Source: Anaspis maculata (Eukaryota > Arthropoda > Insecta > Coleoptera > Scraptiidae). Taken from it: DNA of 64,000 bases. Under the pieces are notes generated by a model. It saw nothing but the letters and a program-made list of their open reading frames with translations, did no database searches and had not been told where the DNA came from. Made by a program: the position numbers and the translations under genes. Positions 44,176 to 56,320 of this stretch are shown here, one piece after another. Each line of letters begins with the position of its first letter. Position 1 is the stretch's first letter. The stretch is from assembly GCA_949128115.1 (NCBI GenBank), contig OX421968.1, positions 25,838,377 through 25,902,376 of the forward strand, read 5' to 3'.

Positions 44176-44275
44176 ATGGATTACCCTGTCACATTGCTGG
44201 TTTTTCTATCGGTATGTTTCTGCAACGGTCTCCTGTTGGCGGCAGCTCAAGATTCTATGCCGCCACCGGTCATAG
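44176..44275 (+). CDS. Signal-peptide first coding exon of a secreted or membrane protein
   Basis: ATG in a good context (ACAAAATGG) opens MDYPVTLLVFLSVCFCNG, then LLLAAAQDSMPPPVI, and splices at a perfect ATAG/GTGAGT donor (phase 1). The hydrophobic core with a likely cut after the AAA stretch is a signal peptide. A signal-peptide exon with a phase-1 border, followed by a very long first intron, is common in immunoglobulin-type adhesion and receptor genes, and PPPVI before the border would suit one, but nothing proves the family. No later exon was recognised up to 64000. The position after a CpG-richer, repeat-poor region supports a real gene start. Confidence 0.6.
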
Positions 44276-45153
44276 GTGAGTAACTCAAAAATATGAAAAT
44301 ACAGAAAATACCCCTTCCCCCCTCCCATCATAAGGACCCATTTAGGAACGTAGATACTTGAAACCGAAAAGAATCCAGAAAATCTTACACGACGGCAAAC
44401 TGTTGCGCGCTTCCTGTCGAAGAACAAGGAACAAGTAACAAGAACCACTTGTTGCCCTTCTCTCTCCCCTTCCTTGCGGCCCTTTTTTTACCTTCAGCGC
44501 GTCACTTTTCCCCATAGACCGCCATAGATACAGGTGTCAAGTCCGCGGTTGCTCATCATCAAGTTAGCTATTGGTGCTATTACTCATGTCTTGATTAGTC
44601 AATTCTTTGATTCAATTTAACACCCGAATTCTTCTTCACATTAAGTAGGTGTGTCTTTACTACCAAACCAAGACCCAGAACCCAGGTATACCGTCAGTTA
44701 CCTACATTATATCGAAATAGGCGTGTCGCTCCGTTTCCTTATCACAGAAATATTAATACCAATAGGTACATATTATAAAGTACGTTGAATTTGATGAAAG
44801 TATTAGTAGGTAAATACTGCGAGCGTATCTTATCTGAGTTTGCCTTTTGAAAAGGGATAAGGGAGATGTTCAGGTAATGGTTATATTTGCGAAACATTGA
44901 AACTTTGACGGATTGATGATGATGATGATGAAGATGAAAATGAAAATGCTTCACGAAGGCACAATTCCATATTACGTAGCTAATTACTAATAATTGTCAA
45001 TAAACTAAGTGGAATACTTTTTGGAATCCAAGTTTCCCGTAAATGCCTAACACAGGATTAACATACCAGAAGCCGAAGAAAACGTACCTAGCCGGAAAAA
45101 ACATAGAAAGGAAAATATTGTTACAACAATAACAACAACAACCCATCTTCCGT
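44276..45153 (+). other. Intron, proximal part
   Basis: Mostly unique-looking AT-rich DNA, with a GAT/GAA trinucleotide run at 44918-44946. No exon or element recognised. Confidence 0.45.
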
Positions 45154-46700
45154 TAACAGATTCTGTCATTGTGAATATCAAGAAACTGCATGTAACATTT
45201 ATACAGGGTGATATGCAAAAAGATCCTAGTGGCATCTCCTCTCTATCAGATGATTGTCAATTACTCTGCTTATGAGAGCGAGGTTGATCTCTTCAACTGT
45301 TCTCTGTCCGACATAAAGGCGAAGGTTTTTTCATAAGTATGTACCCCCCCTCGGATTTGTCTCTGGTATCCCTCACCCTTTAACTGGGCTTTTCTGCCTG
45401 TTGGGTGCAGTACAACAATAATAATAATAATAATAAAAATAAAAAGATGAAAAATTGCGAAAACTTCATCGAACCCCCATTTGCAAAATAATTTTTTTTT
45501 CAAATTCCAATGTGAAAATCATGGAAGTGTAATGCATCGTCTCGAAACGGTTTTGGATTTACCGAGATTGGAGGTCTTACACAGAAGATAGGAATTTTTA
45601 TATGGAATGTAACAGATTTTCCCTATTTTCTTGCAAGATTGAATCACTTCTAATGAATGGGTGGTTGACATTAAGCACGATTGTTCCTATAACCCTTCCG
45701 GATAACTTGAATTTAAAAACAATCCGAAAATTTGGTGTGGGGCCAGACAGGGGGCACTTTTTGAAAAGCTAGTCACTGTCTGTTTTTGGCACGTTGAATT
45801 TCATCAATATTTCAGATGTGGAACATGCTTTTTGCAAGTCTAAACCTCTGAATATGGTAGAACTTCATTTTTTGTGGAAGAGGAAGCCCCCTGGAAGTTT
45901 ACTTGCTGTGCTTATGCTATGCCTGAGCTCTACCCCTGATTGCGTTTTTCTGGTCATACTGGGCTACAAAGATGATAAAAAATGTGTGTTGCTACAGTAA
46001 CGCTGAAAACACAGGTCTCGGCATTGTTGGAGTGACTTGACGTGTCAGTATGAACAATGGCATAAATATAGGTTTCCAGCGTTACTGTAGCAACACACAT
46101 TTTTGATCATCTTTGTAGCCCAGTATGACCAGAAAAAGACAATCAGGGGTAAAGCTCAGGCATAGGCATAAGCACAACAAGTAAACTTCCAGGGGGCTCC
46201 CTCTTCCACAAAAAATGAAGTTCTACCATATTCAGGGGTTTAGACTTGCAAAAAGCATGTTCCACATCTCAAATATTTATAAAATTCAATGTGCCAAAAA
46301 CAGACAGTGACTAGCGTTTCAAGAAGTGACTCCTGCCTGGCCCCACACCAAATTTTCGGGTTGTTTTAAAATTCAAGTTATCCGGAAGGGTTGTAGGAAC
46401 AATCGTGCTTAATGTCAACCACCCATTCATTAAATGTCATTCAATCTTGCAAGAAAATAGGGAAAATCTGTTACATTCCATATAAAAATTCATATCTTCT
46501 GTGTAAGACCTCCAGATATCAGTGGACCCAAAATCGTTTCGAGACAATGCATTACACTTCCATGATTTTCACATTCAAAGAAAAAAATTTTTTTGGAAAT
46601 GGGGGTTCGATGAAGTTTTCGCAATTTTTCATCTTTTTACATATCACCCTGTATAAATGTTACATGCAGTTTCTTGATATTCACAATCACAGAATCTGTT
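45154..46700. repeat. 1.5-kb palindrome
   Basis: AACAGATTCTGTCATTGTGA at the left pairs with the TCACAATCACAGAATCTGTT end; centre near 46035. Both arms contain the TATACAGGGTGATATG step. The left arm is longer because of the insertion at 45226-45440. Confidence 0.75.
45226..45440 (+). mobile_element. Short retroposon with (AAT)n tail and target duplication
   Basis: Sits in the left arm of the palindrome and is absent from the right arm. Ends in AATAATAATAAT then AAAATAA, and is flanked by AAAAAGAT on both sides (45218-45225 and 45441-45448). This points to SINE-type retroposition; no clear A/B boxes seen. Confidence 0.65.
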
Positions 46701-46839
46701 GAGAATAGATTGGGCTAGTAGACGCAACAAACAGAATGGAAATCACTCTCGGCAATCGAAAGTTATTAGCCGTCAAAGTCAAACCATTTCTTTGGTAGCG
46801 ACAACTTCATTGTGGAACAGTTTATATCTGCATCTTCTA
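46701..46839. other. Spacer
   Basis: Nothing identified. Confidence 0.5.
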
Positions 46840-47110
46840 TTTTTTTTTTTTTAAGAAATGCAAAATGTTTATTATCAACATAAATAAAAAGGTACATAAA
46901 ATGCAAAAGGTAAAGGTAAAATTGGGGTATAAATCAATAAGTAGGATTTTTTTTTAAATTAAGGTAAATACCCGCTCCGTCTTCAGCACCCATTCCACGA
47001 ATAATTTTTCTTGTTCCTCTCAAGCGCATGCTGATGGCCCTGATCAAGCTGATCTGGATCCTGACACGAATCTTTTATGACCTACGTTCATAGACCTACG
47101 TTGTATTTGA
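46840..47110 (-). pseudogene. Poly(A)-ended retroposed sequence
   Basis: On the minus strand a mixed-composition stretch is followed by GATAATAAACATTTTGC and then a poly(A) of about 13. An AATAAA signal 15-20 bases before a genomic poly(A) is the mark of a reverse-transcribed mRNA 3' end. A short open stretch (ISMRLRGTRKIIRGMGAEDG) was not recognised. It could also be a LINE 3' end. Confidence 0.4.
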
Positions 47111-47518
47111 ACTGCAACTGTTATTTCAATAACATCGCAATAACATAATGTATTATCCTGTGCATAGACAATTCAGGGTATGTTATACAATTCCCGGCTA
47201 CATTGTTTTTCGGTATTCTCGAGGGTGAGGGTATTGTTTTTCCGGCTATGTTTCTTAATAAGTCGGGGCGCTATTGTTATTACTTCTCATCGAATTCTTC
47301 GAATAATAAGAAGTGGTCATCGCAAAAAAATTTGTCGTCATGTCTACTCATCGTAGCATCCTTCCTGCAACGTCTTTGAAGACTAGTATCATTGTATCTA
47401 GTATCCAGGAACCTATGGCAAATTTTCTTTGAAGTTGGAATTAGGGTCGGTACCTATTTTCATATCAAGTAACTGCCGGGCATCCCTAAACTGAAAGGCA
47501 AATACTGTGGAAACAATT
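47111..47518. other. No recognised element
   Basis: Intron DNA; nothing identified. Confidence 0.5.
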
Positions 47519-47526
47519 ATTTTAAC

Positions 47527-48091
47527 TAGAGATCGACCGATATGGATTTTTTGGCCGATACCGATATATCGGCCTCAATATTTTTACTTCTCAATTACTA
47601 TTAATTTCGGTTTTTCGCATGAAATACATTGCACAAGTGAATATACAATGTGGTGATGAAGACCAGCACAAAATTCGTATTTCCGTTTATGATTTGTATT
47701 TTGAAAAAATCCTCAAACAAGTCGATTTTGTTTTTATCCAACCCACTATACTGTAAAAAGAAAACATTTTTTTTACAAAGAAATTGTTATCTGAGACATA
47801 CAAATTTTCACACTGTTGTTTAAAAAAAAAACAAAGCTATCAATTTTATGAAAAAAATTGAGGGGTGTCATTTAAAAAAACGATGACGTCATCGTAACTC
47901 AAAAACAGCCAACGAAAGAAGTGTTTTTCATACCAGTTAGTGGATTGAATAAGAACCAAATCGACCTGTTTCAGGATTTTTTAGAATAAAAATCGTCAAC
48001 GGAATATAAATTTTGCTCGAAATTTTGTACAAAACTTTATCACCACCCTGTATATTATAATTATACCATTATAATCAATAAAATATTATTG

Positions 48092-48131
<40 letters not shown>

Positions 48132-48496
48132 AAACTATATATGTATGTATATATGTTTGTTTTTATTTTGTCAACATTTTACATTTTTCATATGTTAAAA
48201 ACTATAAATCTTTTTTTTTGTATAGGTATATTGTCTTTTTTGTTTGTTCTCATTTCCGAATTTTTAAGTAGTTGAATAACGAAGAATAGTAATTTGGTAT
48301 ATGATTTTAGAGTGTTACATGTTTCAATATCATTCGGATTATATGTTTTTCAAGTGTTTTGAAGAAGCGTTCTACACATTTAAATATCGACGACACATCG
48401 GCCAAATATCGGCCGACAGGCCGATACCGATATAATCCGAAAATAGGCCGATATATCGATATACCGATATACTATATCGGTATCGGTCGATCCCTA
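47527..48496. mobile_element. hAT-type non-autonomous element
   Basis: TIRs TAGAGATCGACCGATA and TATCGGTCGATCCCTA, with many ATATCGG repeats in both ends. An exact 8-bp target duplication ATTTTAAC (47519-47526 and 48497-48504) is diagnostic for the hAT type. 970 bp. Interior has no transposase; a T-run of nearly 40 bases at 48093-48130 and a CACCCTGTAT step at 48048 suggest nested insertions. Confidence 0.85.
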
Positions 48497-48574
48497 ATTT
48501 TAACAATAATTCTATCTACGGTATTTATCTTCCAGATAAAGCTATTTAGAAAATAATTTGAAGGAAGTCGGAAA

Positions 48575-48960
48575 TTGTTTTGGAAAATTTCAATTTTCCG
48601 GGAAAAACCTCAGATGTTTTTCTAAACCATTTTTTTTTTGTAAAAATCGTCAATTAAGGCTTCACTTTGAGCTCCACCATTCAAGTCCGGTCTCAAAAAC
48701 CCAGGCCGGTTTCAAATCTTCAACCGGGAAATTAAAAAAATGGTTGGAAAATGTTCAAGAATCAGTTATACCTCTTGTTTGAAGGAAAAAAGGTAAAAAT
48801 CGGTTCACGGGATAAAAAGTTGGAAAATTTACAGTTTTTCCAGAGGAAAACTCGGCAACCGTTGCGTTGGTCCGATTTCGAAAATTTTCCCTCCAAAAAT
48901 TAACTCAATCTTTTCTACAACTTTCATTCGCAGCATGTCTGCACCTTAAATGAATATTTC
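48575..48960 (+). repeat. Dispersed repeat G (copy 2)
   Basis: Shares ordered phrases (CGTCAATTAAGGCTTCACTT, CAGGCCGGTTT, CTCGGCAACCGTTG, GCAGCATGTCTGCACCT) with 11440-11600 and, inverted, 53883-56320. No ORF. Confidence 0.65.
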
Positions 48961-49880
48961 GTCAGGCCCGTCGCATGTCGAAGTTTGCACTGCATTTTTT
49001 TTCAAACCAGGTCATGAAGGCGCGCAAAAAAGTCAGGTGGTTCTGAACATTGAATAAACTTGAAGATTAAATAATCTCGAAGACTGAATAATCTTGAAAA
49101 TTGAATAATCTCAAAGAATGAATACCCATCCTTGAAACTATTCGAATTATAATTCCTCCTCAACATTCCTTTTTCATCCGTTATTGTAGAACACACAATG
49201 AAAAAAAAATCAATTTTTGAGATCATTAACATTTCATAGCTTGAAATTTCTTCTTTCCAAAATCTGATATGTATAAGATTCGGAGGCCACCATGAAACAT
49301 GCTATAAAATGCGATTCCTCAATGGTTTGGCACACTTTCTATTCCAGATATTCACAAAGTCACTTGCAATTTTGGTGTTCTAATCGACCGTTATAACAAC
49401 ACTCGATAACAACGTAATCTAATGAGATGCACCTAGGTACCTACTCATTTTACTTTCATTAAGCTTGAAGCATAATAATAGGCAACACAACATACAACAG
49501 TAACCTTCGCTGTTGTACAACACAACCACACTCAGATGTGGACAACCAAATATACTTAAACTGATGTAGGGAAACAGTGTCTAAGCTAACGCAATCAAAT
49601 ATGGATTATTTTCTAAAAAGGACCGAACTTTCGGCAAAATTCCAACATTAAAAAATTCATTCTGAAAATTGTGACCAAATATGATGATCATGTTCGTTTT
49701 CACGTTTATTACTTCTTGTGATACATTCAGTGTTCACAGTCACCTCAATGTTGTAACGGTCGCGTTTTTCAGACGGAGAGATTTGGAGGCGGAATTTATC
49801 GAGAAGGCGGAAGGGTTGGCAGGAAGCGAGTTGATTGACTTTTGTTTGTTTTCTTTTTCCGTTTTGCTTTGACGGGTCAA
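48961..49880. other. Intron DNA, no recognised gene
   Basis: CAGGTCATGAAGGCGCGCA at 49008 matches 9786-9801. Several TGAATAATCT repeats at 49060-49120. Otherwise nothing. Confidence 0.45.
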
Positions 49881-51080
49881 AAAATTGGTGGCCGTCAAAT
49901 TTTCCGAAGTCGTTACTTCAACATGCTGCAGCGTAGCTGAATCACCACCATGGGGCTGGAGCCCCTCGGGCCCCTGAAACGGCAACGATCAGTCACCCCC
50001 GTTTTCACCCCGCCTAGAGCTATCGCCCGTTTCCCGTTGTAACCCCTGCTAGCACTCGCGAGCCCGACTTTCTGCGCCATGCTCGCCATCGCCGACGCTT
50101 CATGCAGGTCCACGTCAATTTGTCGCCAATCCGGCGCTACCGTGTCGCCGGCTGACAACCGCTGAATTACGCCCGACAGCAAGTGACCTTCGCCCTTGAG
50201 TCGTACCCAAAACCCCCGCATCTCCAGCAGCTGCTCACCCGAAGATTCGGTGACGTACCTTTTTCATTTTATTCTTCGGTGGGGGTGTAGCCCTGCTAAG
50301 CTACTCCGACGAGACTCTAGGGCCAGTTCTGTTGCCTATGCCTATTGTATTCTTAAATTTACCGTACCTATATCGCAGCCTCTAAAGCCCTACAGCGATT
50401 GAAGTCGGGGGCTTGTCAGATTTGACGTGTCGAATCAGCGTCTCCATCACGGGTCCCAGAGAAGGCACACCTCTCGTACGGCACGTTGGCGCCCTCTTCC
50501 CCAAATGCTACTCTGAGGACCTGGGCCTTCGGCTATAGTCGCTGTGGTCGCTAGAGAGGCCACCAGTATTTTTCTGTATTTGTGTATAACTTGTTTTGAT
50601 CCATCAACCGTAAAATTTATCGTATTTATAAGTTCGTCACTGCATCTGAGTGTGTAACCGTCCGTGTAATCATTACTCTTCTCTATTGTTTTTCTTTCTT
50701 GCTGTTCACCTTTTTTTTTTCATTTTGTTGTCCAATAGAGAATTTGTTCACTACTAATTTTATTCCTTTTTTTTTATTCCGTATGCATCCTTCCTCCAAC
50801 GCTGGCGGGCTGTTGGCATTCATCCTCTCGCGGATCCATAGACCCTGAGCTAGACCGAGCGCGGCCCATAACCCTGAGGTCCGCTATAAGAGCAGGCCTC
50901 GGCCGGGGCTGTGGCCCTCTTTGTCCTCTAACCCGAAATAAATCATCGCCGGCCATAAGGGCCTTAGTCTTGGGAAAATGGACCACAGCCAAACTCGGCT
51001 GATCATCAGCCGGGATTCGGGGGAAGCGGCCCTTGTATCCGGGGTACCGTTACAATGTCCCCTATCAGTTCGTTTCAAAC
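49881..51080. other. GC-rich island of uncertain origin
   Basis: Much richer in GC than its neighbours (49920-50560 and 50790-51060), with T-rich DNA between. A minus-strand frame 49913-50221 (102 codons, containing GDTVAPDWRQIDVDLHEASAM) looks protein-like but matches no family I know. It may be a piece of a retrotransposon ORF and 3' UTR. Not called as a gene. Confidence 0.35.
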
Positions 51081-51707
51081 TACCTTTTTGACCACGTGAT
51101 CAAGTTCGAAGTTCGAACAGCGCAATCGCGTCCATGGCCTTGAAGTGGACATCTCTTTTCTAGAGTAAGGATTTACGGAATGTGCAAATTTCATTTTGAA
51201 AAAATCACCGTCGCAAAACCGGGAATGTTTCCATTTTGAAAATGGATCTACCGACGTCCAATCCAATCTGCTTTCGGTATCAGTTGGAATTTTTCAAAAA
51301 AAATCAATCTCCAAGCAGGAATGAATTACTTTCCCGACCTCCCACCAACATGGAAGGGGAAGTATCGAGGGAAGTATTCTATTCGTGCAGGACAAAAGTT
51401 TTGAGATTTCACCGGATATATCCGTTTTGAGGTCCCCCAAGACGATTAAGACCATTTTCAGAATGATGTCTGTCTGTATGTGTGTGTCTATGTCTGTGAT
51501 CTTCCACGATAACTGGCGAACCGTTGACCCGATCGATTTGAAATTTGGTATGCGGACATGGTTTTTCTCTGGAAAGAGCCCATTAGTTTTTGGCTATGAT
51601 CTGTCAAACGCAAGTGTCACTGTCAACAAATGTCAGAAGATATATCTCACGGAACTTGACTTGCAATATGTCATTTGAAAGCCGCTGAAAAACTCTATTC
51701 AGAACAG
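51081..51707. other. Repeat-derived intron DNA
   Basis: 51550-51665 is an inverted relative of 56580-56700 (TGTCAACAAATGTCAGAAG with CTTCTGACATTTGTTGACA). No gene. Confidence 0.5.
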
Positions 51708-51711
51708 TTAA

Positions 51712-52279
51712 GGGGTTTCTGATGCGACTAAAAAAGTTGTTGACGGGAATCGGTTTAATTTTATTTTTTTCATCAAGTAGAAACTCCCCTAAAAAGAAAA
51801 TGTACGGGAACCGCTATCAAATTTTGAAAATTTCCAAAAAAATTGAAATTTTCCAAAAAAAAATTGAAAATTTTCAATTTCGATTTTTGAAAATTCAAAA
51901 ACCAGATAGCATCGACAATGCATCTCACCTCAAGGAGATGCCAAATTTGAACTTTTTATTTTCAAAAAAAAAGGTACCAAAAATGATTTCTCGTGGACAT
52001 GAAAAAGAGAATTAATAGAAATCATTTTTGGTACTTTTTTCTTGAAAATAAAAAGTTCAAATTTGGCATGCGACTTCCTTGAGGTGAGATCATTGTCGAT
52101 GCTGTCTGGTTTTTGAATTTTCAAAAATCAAAATTGAAAATTTTAAATTTTTTTTGGAAATTTTCAAAATTTGATGGCGGTTCCCGTACATTTTCTTTTT
52201 GGTGGAGTTTCTACTTGACGAAAAAAAATAAATGAAACCGATTCCCGTCAACGACTTTTTTAGTCACATCAGAAACCCC
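51712..52279. mobile_element. Foldback E (copy 2), TTAA-flanked
   Basis: GGGGTTTCTGATGCGACTAA and the AGTCACATCAGAAACCCC end pair, between TTAA at 51708-51711 and 52280-52283. Centre hairpin GGTACCAAAAATGATTTCT. 568 bp. Confidence 0.75.
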
Positions 52280-52303
52280 TTAAGGACATAGTTATACAGA
52301 TTA

Positions 52304-53066
52304 CAGGTGTCCCGAAAATATACCGACAACGTTCTAGGGCAGCTTCCTCTCATCAAAATAAGGAAAAAAGTTCCCATAAATATGGGTCCGGAAATGCTTA
52401 CTAAGGGAGCTACAGGCCTCTAAAGTTGGGACCCTGAAGATGGTACGTTTATTCAATATTTCCGAAACCGTTCAAGGGAAGTCAGTCAAACTTGACACAT
52501 TTAATAACTTCCTTATGCCTAACAAAATTTGGATGCCCAACAAAAATGAAGTTGCTTTGAAATAATTTTTCTTTCGCCTTGAATATCGTAATTAAAAATC
52601 AGCATTTCTGACCACGTTTTCGTACATTCAAAATCAAAATATCTCGTAAACGGTGCGTCTATTGAGGTTGAACAAAGGGACCTTTTTTAGAAAGAAAACT
52701 CCAATATTCCATAATTTCTTACTAAATTTGGAAACAATTCACATTTGAAAAAGTTAGGGTTATTTGAGGGGTTATTTTTACCCCCTCACCTCAGCCTGAC
52801 CCACCCCTGGTAAATTATTTTGGAATTCATCTTGCCTTATTTTGTTGGGCATAAGAAAGTAGTGGATGTGTTAATTTGATTGACTTCCCTCGAACGGTTT
52901 CGGAGATATTGAATAAAGAAAAGACCATCTACAGGGTCCCACCTTCAGGTGCCTGTAGCTCCCTTAGGAAGCGTTTCCAGATCCATATTCATGGGAACTT
53001 TTTTTTCTTGTATTGATGAGAGGAAGCTGCTCTAGAACGTTGTCGGTATATTTTCGGGACACCCTG
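52304..53066. mobile_element. 760-bp palindrome, CAGGTGTCCC ends at TA
   Basis: TA-CAGGTGTCCCGAAAATATA pairs with TATATTTTCGGGACACCCTG-TA. Related in ends and order to 25902-27697. Confidence 0.75.
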
Positions 53067-53068
53067 TA

Positions 53069-53370
53069 TTGGTGAAATAAGTCGTTGCGGGATCAATCAG
53101 TGTGGGCTTATTCCTTGACAGTAATTTACCATTCAGGCCTTTTTGGAAAGCTACAAGGATGTACTTTGGTTTGATCCTATAGACCTCGCTATAGACATTT
53201 TCGAAATCCAAAAATTATTTTTTCAAAACTTGAATTTTTCTGGATTGTGAAAATGTCTATAGGCTCAAACCGAAGTACATCCTTGTAGCTTTCCAAAAAA
53301 AACCTAAATGATAAATTTCTGTCAAGGAATAAACCCACACTGATTGATTCCGCAACGCCTTTTAAGGTAT
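53069..53370. mobile_element. TTAA-type MITE A, diverged copy
   Basis: Palindrome around CTACAAGGATGTACTTTGG, ending CGCAACGCCTTTTAA. The left terminal bases are missing. Confidence 0.65.
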
Positions 53371-53882
53371 TGCCCTATCTGTCATCTGTCAAATAATAAA
53401 AAATGTCAAAGTTCAAAACTTAACCAGTTATTTATTAAGAATCTATCCAATGGATTGGAACCAGATTTGGCAGGAAGCAACACAACAAAAGAGTCAAATT
53501 AAAGCGCAGTTGCAATTTTCCACCATTCTCCGGTCGGGCGTAATGAATTTTCAAAATTTCTCCTGGCTGTTGCCACCCGAGAGGGGCTCTCGCCGGTGTT
53601 TTGACCAGAACGACTCGCTTTCGAGCTCGCTTTTGTAGCAGGACTCCACTCAAAAATTCATTTCTGCTGGAAGATCGACTTTTTTTGGAAAATTCCTCGG
53701 AAAATTCCGACTGATATCGAAAGTAAATTAAATAGATTGGACTGGGCGTCGTGTAGGCCTTTTTTCAAAATCGACACGTTCCGGTTTTCCGACGGTAATT
53801 TTTTAAAAATGAAATTTTTTGTACATTCCGCGAATTTGAAAAAAACGCAGTACAAACTTCTACATGCGGTAGGCCCCACGAA
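53371..53882. other. No supported gene
   Basis: Overlapping short frames on both strands at 53435-53653 (plus-strand MDWNQIWQEATQQK start). No domain, no splice partner recognised. Confidence 0.35.
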
Positions 53883-54099
53883 ATATCAATTTTAGGTGCA
53901 GACATGCTGCGAATGAAAGTTGGAGAAAACATTGAGCTAATTTTTGATAGAAAAATTTTTGAAATCTGACCAACGGTTGCCGAGTTTTCCTCTCTGGGAA
54001 AACTGCAAATTTTCCAACTTTTCATCCCATGAACAGATTTTCACCGTTTTTCTTAAACAAGAGGTAACTGGTTCTTGAATATTTTCGAATTTCTTGTCC

Positions 54100-56155
54100 A
54101 ATCCACGTTTACCATCACGTACATCACTTCAGCGCATACATGAGAACGCATACCTGCAGAGCGCGGTAATTTCAATTTTGAGGCACGCAAGTGTCACTGT
54201 CAATGGCAACTGTCAATCAATAATCGAAATGTAAACAAACAACAAACATAACCTCTCAACCATTCAACATTTAATATTGTTCAGAATGAAATGTTACGTG
54301 CCGTATAGTACAGGAAAAATAGTAAAAAAAATTGGCAAAACCTCGGAATAAATATGGACGTCATGGAAATTTGATATTCTGTTCAGAATTGAGTGCTCTA
54401 CAACATATCCAAAATCGCCAAAAATCGCACCTGGGGGTTTTGAGTTATTGGAGGAGGGGTAAAAAATTGCAGGTAAAAATGAAGGGGATGGAACCCATCA
54501 ATCCATTGGATGCGAATACATTATAGTTCGACGTATCATATCCCCTTGATACGATTTTGGCACAAAAAGTGTCCATCATTGTTGAAGGGGAGTAGTGGGG
54601 GGGCGGAGCTCTGCTAGGTCGTCCATTTTGTTTTTCTGGCCATGTAGAACCGATCACGACAAGTTTGGTATCTTTTCCGACTAAATTCAGTCTCCTGAAT
54701 TCGTATCCGATGTGTAAAGTCGAATAAAAACAAGTTTGAACAAGTTAACTTGAGAAAACTTGTTTTTTCTTCGACAATTTTGACGAATTTTTTTTTTACT
54801 GTTGGAGGTGTTCATTCTTAGAAAATTTCCAGGGATCATTAAATTGAAGTGTATTCTCCACAAAAATCATCCACTCGATGTATAATTTTGTTTCTCGAGT
54901 TTAAAAAATCGATTTGAACTTGAGCCGGTACGGCGCGTCGTCTACTACTGACCAGAACACTACAGCATGCACCTTAAAATGAAAACACCTCAAACTATTT
55001 GAGAAATGACAACTCATCTTTGAAAATTGGAGGACTTGTGCAGAACTGAATTCCCTATAACATGAACAAAATCGCCATGAATCGCAATGCAGGATTTCGA
55101 GTTATTCGAGGAGGAGGATAACACTTTGACAGGATTCATACTCTATGAACTGTTACCTCTCCACTTAAATAACTCAAAACCCTGTAGTGCGATTCATGGC
55201 GATTTTGTTCATGTTATAGGAAATTCAATTCTCCACAGATCTTCCAATTTTCAAAGATGAGTTGTTATTTCTTCAATAGTTTGAGGTGTTTTCATTTAAA
55301 GGTGCATGCTGTAGTGTTCTGGTCAGTAGTAGACGACGCGCCGCGCCGGCTCAAGTTCAAATCGATTTTTTAAACTCGAGAAACAAGATTATACATCGAG
55401 TGGATGATTTTTGTGGAGAATACACTTCAATTTATTGGTCCCTGGAAGTTTTCTAAAAATAAACGCCTCCAACAGTAAAACAAAAATTCGTCAAAATTGT
55501 CAAAGAAAAAACAAGTTTTCTTAAGTTAACTTGTTTAAACTTGTTTTCATCCGAATTTACACATCGAATATGAGTTCAGGAGATTGAATTCAGTCGGAAA
55601 AGATACCAAACTTGTCGTGATCGGTTCTACATGGCCAGAAAAACAAAATGGACCACCTAGCAGAGCTTCGCCCCCCCACTACTCCCCTTCAACAATGATG
55701 GACACTTTTCGTGCAAAAATAGTATCAATGGGATATGATACGTCGGACTATAATGTATTCGCATCCAATGGATTGACGCGTTCCATCCTCTCCATTTATA
55801 CCTGCAATTTTTTACCCCCCCTCCAATAACTCAAAACCCCCGGGTGCGATTTTTGGCGATTTTGGATATGTTGTAGAGCACTCAATTCTGAACAAAATAT
55901 CAAATTTTCAGGACGTCCATATTTTTTCCGAGGTTGAAATCTATCTTTCTTGTACTACAGAAAGACGCAGAAAAGATTCAGGTGATACGAAACACAACGA
56001 GCTGCAAGGCGATCGACGAAAAAAGAGCGTTATTTGGTTAGGTCTGTCGAAACGTCAAATCGACGTCAAGCGCTGTCAACTTGTTGTCGTGATATAGATA
56101 TGGCAACGTCCTACTTTCACAGGTATGCGCAGAAGCCATTCGGGAAACGTGGATT
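54100..56155. mobile_element. MITE D long form, containing a palindrome
   Basis: Inverted ends AATCCACGTTTACC and GGGAAACGTGGATT, with TCC beside each end. Outer parts match 36114-36537. The family's short ORF at 54293 (MKCYVPY) is cut by the palindrome. Confidence 0.7.
54306..55957. mobile_element. 1.65-kb palindrome inside MITE D
   Basis: TAGTACAGGAAA at the left and the TTTCTTGTACTA end pair; arms about 800 bp; centre near 55130. It lies between CCGTA and CAGAAAGACG, where the 36114 copy has only a few bases. Mirror-image frames inside are not genes. Confidence 0.75.
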
Positions 56156-56320
56156 TCCGGGAATTTTCCGGTTGAAAATGTAAAACCGGCCTGGGTTTTT
56201 GAGACTGGACTTGAATGATGGAGTTTGAAGTGAAGCCTCAATCGACGATTTTTACAATAAGATGATTTGGAACAAGATTTGAGGTTTTCCCGAACAATTC
56301 AATTTTCCGACAAAATTTTC

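Larger units (their letters stand above)
53883..56320 (-). repeat. Dispersed repeat G (copy 3), split by an insertion
   Basis: 53883-54099 and 56156-56320 together match copy 2 (48575-48960) in reverse orientation. The 2.06 kb between is the MITE D long form. Confidence 0.65.

Noticed and set aside
44176..44275. Naming the gene as neuroglian or another Ig-type adhesion protein
   Set aside because: Only a signal peptide and a PPPVI end are visible; this does not identify a family.
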